A DNA stretch of 10,000 nucleotides from Methanospirillum hungatei. GTDB taxonomy: Archaea > Halobacteriota > Methanomicrobia > Methanomicrobiales > Methanospirillaceae. Within the stretch, counting starts at the first letter, position 1, and every line of letters begins with the position of its first letter. Shown here piece after piece: positions 7,152-10,000 of the stretch. Location of the stretch: contig NZ_JAIWNS010000036.1 of NCBI RefSeq assembly GCF_020216685.1, forward strand, positions 1-10,000. Direction: 5' to 3'. The position numbers and the translations under genes are program-made. The notes under the pieces were generated by a model. That model was not told the origin of the DNA, ran no database searches, and saw only the letters and a program-made list of their open reading frames with translations.

Positions 7152-7667
7152 TTTTTACGGTTAATGAATAAAAGGGGTCATCAGCAATCCCTCAATTTTT
7201 AACAATTATGACCTGCATTGGCGATACATTTCTTCCAATACGGCAATACCCCTGATTTGAACCTTGTCAGATGCTTTCACAGAATCTCTGGTGAATGTTT
7301 TTGCAATGAGCAGATAGTGAATATCACGAAATTCATGATGATATGAAAGAAAAACGACACTTTTTCAGAAGATTTGAATAGACTTTTTCTGCATTCACTC
7401 ATGTCCTGCCATTTCAACTCACAAAATTTCTGTATAAGCCACATTTGGATTTACGGAATAATACCGAAATGCTTCAGGGACTGAAAATCTATCAGGAAGA
7501 GCGAACAGAGATAATCCTTACATATTCATGGTTCCATTATTCCGAATGATTATATCCGATTTTTGCATGAATATCTTCGTGAGGGTGAGAATATCTCAGT
7601 TTTTTCTGATTGATACATGGCGAATCATGAGGAGACATTTTCAGTCATCAGGATCAATAGAAATACG
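7152..7667. other. Stretch of about 500 bases without an identifiable gene; possible decayed coding remnants
   Basis: No complete gene, RNA gene or repeat array is seen. Some stretches read like old coding sequence. On the minus strand, 7206 to about 7360 is open and contains FRDIHYLLIAKTF and RGIAVLEEMYRQC. On the plus strand, 7382-7549 is open and contains YKPHLDLRNNTEMLQGL; a second frame from about 7522 to 7613 contains NDYIRFLHEYLREGEN, as if one gene had been broken by a frameshift near 7520-7545. None has a convincing start, and I cannot assign a family. The position between hisI and a pseudogene fits a decaying accessory region. Confidence 0.4.
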
Positions 7668-8004
7668 ATGAGGTTTTTCAACACCGCCGGACCGGTCAAC
7701 TGTGAGAAACATTACTGTCTTCCTCCTCTACCCGATTTGACCTCCCAGATATACTCACTCTCATCAGTCATGAGAAGTATTTTGTCCTGCATGCACCAGA
7801 CAGACCGGGAAGACCTCATGCATGCTTGCTTTGCGTGATTATCTGAACCATGAAGGCAGGTATGTTGCAATTTATATGAATGTAGAAACCGCCCAGACTG
7901 CCAGAAGTGATGTTGGGAGAGGAATTAAAGCGATAATAAGCGAATTTGCGTTTCAGGCAGACCTGACTATACCGGAAGAGTATCACCAATACCCACAAAG
8001 GTAA
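7668..8004 (+). pseudogene. Broken and truncated AAA-type ATPase (P-loop) gene
   Basis: Three reading frames in succession give one protein. 7668-7732 encodes MRFFNTAGPV...HYCLPPL; 7733-7798 encodes RFDLPDILTLISHEKYFVLHAP; 7801-8001 encodes QTGKTSCMLALRDYL...DVGRGIKAIISEFAF. Joined, this is the N-terminus of a well-known archaeal/bacterial ATPase family with FNTAGPV, HY-x-x-PPL-x-RFDL and the Walker A stretch YFVLHAPRQTGKT. Two single-base deletions broke it: one at about 7731-7733 and one at 7799-7800, where the Walker A Arg codon is reduced to GA. Only about 112 residues remain before TAA 8002, while family members usually run several hundred residues with Walker B and a C-terminal winged-helix part. 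Thus the C-terminal part is missing. It cannot make a working ATPase. An in-frame ATG at 7617 upstream of MRFF is probably not used. Confidence 0.8.
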
Positions 8005-8040
8005 AAATAAAAATATCAGAGAATTTTCAAAGTAATTTCA

Positions 8041-8050
8041 AAAAATTTAT
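8041..8050 (+). promoter_or_regulatory. Candidate TATA box for the McrB-type gene
   Basis: AAAAATTTAT lies about 50 bases before ATG 8095 and would start a transcript near 8070, leaving a leader of about 25 bases. That leader holds GGTG (8087-8090), a short Shine-Dalgarno 4 bases before the ATG. A second A/T-rich block, AAAAATAAAAATAT, lies at 8003-8016. The gene therefore probably has its own promoter and does not depend on the pseudogene. Confidence 0.35.
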
Positions 8051-8094
8051 GATGCTTTCCAGAGAGTGTACTACTATCTGTTGTATGGTGCACC

Positions 8095-10000
8095 ATGATT
8101 CCACCTGATATTACCCGTGATGACATCCTTTTGGCATTGAAAGAGATTGATACAGAAGGTGAACCTGACTATAGGGAATCAAAAGTCTTTTCTTTAATCT
8201 ATCAAAATCGATTATATTCTCCAAAATATGTTCTGTCAATAGTTACCAGAATAAAAACCGGGAAAGAACTACCCAGTAAGGATTTTGATGCAAGAACCGC
8301 CAAGAATTTTTTATTAGATTATAATTTTCCGGTATTGCCGAAAAAGAATCTGGAAAACGCAGTTACCACGCTCAAATCAACATTTTCGAATAAAGACCGG
8401 TATGTTGAGTTAGAGAATGTAATTAAATCCCGTGATGAAGTCATTACGAAATATTCTTCTGTCTTTTCTCAGGAACATATCAATGATATTACCCCTGAAG
8501 AACTCATCGACTTTACGGAGTTCAAAAATAATCACCACTGGACTGGACTTACCCGATCAAAAAGTAAGTATCTAACCAACTTTTCAGGAGTTAGAAAAAT
8601 ACTCCAGACTCTGTTGAATGAAGACATCCCTATCGTTGATCGTTTTCAAAAAATTGAAATGATATCCGAAGATGAAGGGGTAAAAGGTCTTGGAAAAGGA
8701 ATTCTTACTGCCATTCTGCATGTGACACATCCAGATAGGTATGGGGTGTGGAACAAAACTTCAGAGAATGGTCTGAAAGAGTTGGATATCTGGCCGGAAT
8801 TTAGATCCAAAGCAACAGAGGGTGAAAAGTATTTCGTGATTAATGAACTTTTAAACTACCTCTCCGTTCAGGTGGGCGTAGACTTATGGACACTTGATGC
8901 TCTCTGGTGGAGAATTGATTCAACACGACCGGTATCAATACGATATTGGAAAGTAGCTCCGGGAAGAGATGCAATGTATTGGTCCCAATGGAAAGAAAAA
9001 AACACAATTTCCATCTATTGGTCCAAGTTACTGGATACAACGGGACCCGAAATCCTAACCATGCCCCACGAACAGATAATCTCTGCCTTCCAGGAGGTAT
9101 ATCCTGAAAAAGAACGTGCTACAGCCACAAGGCAAATCTCAAACTTTATCCATGAAATGAAACCTGGTGATAAAATAGTAATTAACAGAGGAAAGTCTTC
9201 TATTCTTGCCTACGGCCAGGTAGAGTCTGAAGCTTTTTTTGAGTCAAATGATGTCAGTAATATATATCGGAAAGTCATCTGGGAAAAAACAGATCTTGAA
9301 ACCCCGATTCCAGATTCAATTAAGGGGAAATTCATGCAGACCGTGGTTGAACTGACACCTGATGAATATAATCTCCTCACCGGTTCAATGGAGAATTATT
9401 GGGGAATCTTACCTTCAGATGGTAAAAATAAACTTGGATCAGACCTCTATTACTGGGATTCCTGGAGAGAAAATGGTATAGTAACTACCAGTTACTGGAA
9501 GGATTTTATTAAAGCACACGGCGAATCCCTCCTTGCATATTCAGAGCAGGAATATCTCAAGGCTTTTCGCGATTTTTATCCTAATAAAGAACATTCGGAC
9601 ATGATTTGGAAGTTTATTCATCAGATGCATATCGGGGATAAAATTCTTTTAAACCGGGGAAAAAAATCCATAATTGCCTTTGGTGAGGTCATTTCTGAAC
9701 CATTCCTGGATGAGTCGGGCGACACACTCGTCAGGAAAGTAAAATGGACATCATTACCTGAAGAAATACCAATTCCGTTGAGACTAATAGGTAAATTTTG
9801 CAGATATATCTTTCCAATAACGCCAGAAGAATATGAACAAATTTTTCATCCAGAGCCTATATCTGAAGAATTCGATCGTCTTGACAAATTACTCATGAAA
9901 AAGGGACAGGTCATTCTCTATGGACCACCGGGGACCGGGAAGACGTACCACGCAAAAAATTACATCGACTACAAGATAAAACACTCCCCAAAGGTACATC
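8095..10000 (+). CDS. McrB-type modification-dependent restriction protein with two EVE-like domains, 3' end outside window
   Basis: Open from ATG 8095 (stop TGA 8050 is the last in-frame stop upstream) to the right edge, 635 codons. Domains: about 5-85, a small head (YSPKYVLSIVTRIKTGKELP), like the N-terminal head of ScoMcrA-type proteins; about 113-273, a helical domain with HHWTGLTR, GLGKGILTAILHVTHPDRYG and LWTLDALWW; about 282-430 and 450-586, two EVE/PUA-like domains, each with F-I-H-x-M-x-x-GDKI-x-x-NRGK-x-SI-x-A; about 592 on, the AAA+ motor with Walker A GPPGTGKT at 610-617. McrB proteins read modified cytosines in DNA through their N-terminal domains and use GTP to drive the McrC nuclease. 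EVE domains are modified-base readers in this family. McrC is expected downstream, outside the window. Sampled 60-base lines had 28-43% GC by hand count, against 48% in one line of the large gene at the left, suggesting acquisition by transfer. The Walker B and MNTxDRS motifs lie outside and remain unchecked. Confidence 0.88.
   Translation, partial: MIPPDITRDDILLALKEIDTEGEPDYRESKVFSLIYQNRLYSPKYVLSIVTRIKTGKELPSKDFDARTAKNFLLDYNFPVLPKKNLENAVTTLKSTFSNKDRYVELENVIKSRDEVITKYSSVFSQEHINDITPEELIDFTEFKNNHHWTGLTRSKSKYLTNFSGVRKILQTLLNEDIPIVDRFQKIEMISEDEGVKGLGKGILTAILHVTHPDRYGVWNKTSENGLKELDIWPEFRSKATEGEKYFVINELLNYLSVQVGVDLWTLDALWWRIDSTRPVSIRYWKVAPGRDAMYWSQWKEKNTISIYWSKLLDTTGPEILTMPHEQIISAFQEVYPEKERATATRQISNFIHEMKPGDKIVINRGKSSILAYGQVESEAFFESNDVSNIYRKVIWEKTDLETPIPDSIKGKFMQTVVELTPDEYNLLTGSMENYWGILPSDGKNKLGSDLYYWDSWRENGIVTTSYWKDFIKAHGESLLAYSEQEYLKAFRDFYPNKEHSDMIWKFIHQMHIGDKILLNRGKKSIIAFGEVISEPFLDESGDTLVRKVKWTSLPEEIPIPLRLIGKFCRYIFPITPEEYEQIFHPEPISEEFDRLDKLLMKKGQVILYGPPGTGKTYHAKNYIDYKIKHSPKVH
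8938..9852 (+). repeat. Tandem duplication of an EVE/PUA-like domain within the McrB-type protein
   Basis: Copy 1 spans about 8938-9384 and copy 2 about 9442-9852. Matching blocks are W-x-x-W near the start (YWSQWKEK and YWDSWREN), SIYWSKL against TSYWKDF, AFQEVYPEKE against AFRDFYPNKE, FIHEMKPGDKIVINRGKSSI against FIHQMHIGDKILLNRGKKSI, and TPDEYNLL against TPEEYEQI near the end. They are similar in protein but diverged in DNA, so the duplication is old. Confidence 0.8.

Overview
The window looks like a piece of a methanogenic archaeal chromosome, most likely from the Methanospirillum/Methanomicrobiales group. This is inferred, not proven. The reasons are short A/T-rich TATA-like boxes placed for archaeal transcription, a Shine-Dalgarno sequence that mirrors the archaeal 16S rRNA 3' end (AGGTGATC), runs of small zinc-ribbon proteins, and a long-form HisG. 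No rRNA, tRNA, CRISPR array or intact insertion sequence was seen.

Left part (1-5262, plus strand). A tightly packed three-gene unit. The first gene is already open at the left edge and encodes a very large modular protein: beta-rich Ig-like region, hydrophobic helices, a Lys/Glu/Pro-rich linker, a long coiled coil and a separate C-terminal domain. Nine bases later comes a protein with four zinc ribbons, then a membrane protein made of one zinc ribbon, two transmembrane helices and a PH-like domain. They look co-transcribed and may work together, perhaps at the membrane. Their function is not known to me.

Middle (5266-7151). A small two-helix membrane protein and hisG (ATP phosphoribosyltransferase, long form) lie on the minus strand. 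hisI (phosphoribosyl-AMP cyclohydrolase) lies divergently on the plus strand. The two his genes carry out steps 1 and 3 of histidine synthesis and are separated by a 392-base AT-rich region with TATA-like boxes, a near-perfect 18-bp palindrome and a direct repeat.

Right part (7152-10000). About 500 bases hold no gene I can identify, only decayed-looking open stretches. Next is the wreck of an AAA-type ATPase gene, with two single-base deletions and the C-terminal two-thirds missing. Then a long reading frame starts at 8095 and runs off the right edge. It encodes a McrB-type modification-dependent restriction protein with an N-terminal head, a glycosylase-like helical domain, two tandem EVE/PUA-like domains and the start of a GTP/ATP-binding AAA+ motor (GPPGTGKT). 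This part is clearly more AT-rich than the left part and looks like a defence or accessory region. A McrC-type nuclease would be expected just beyond the window.
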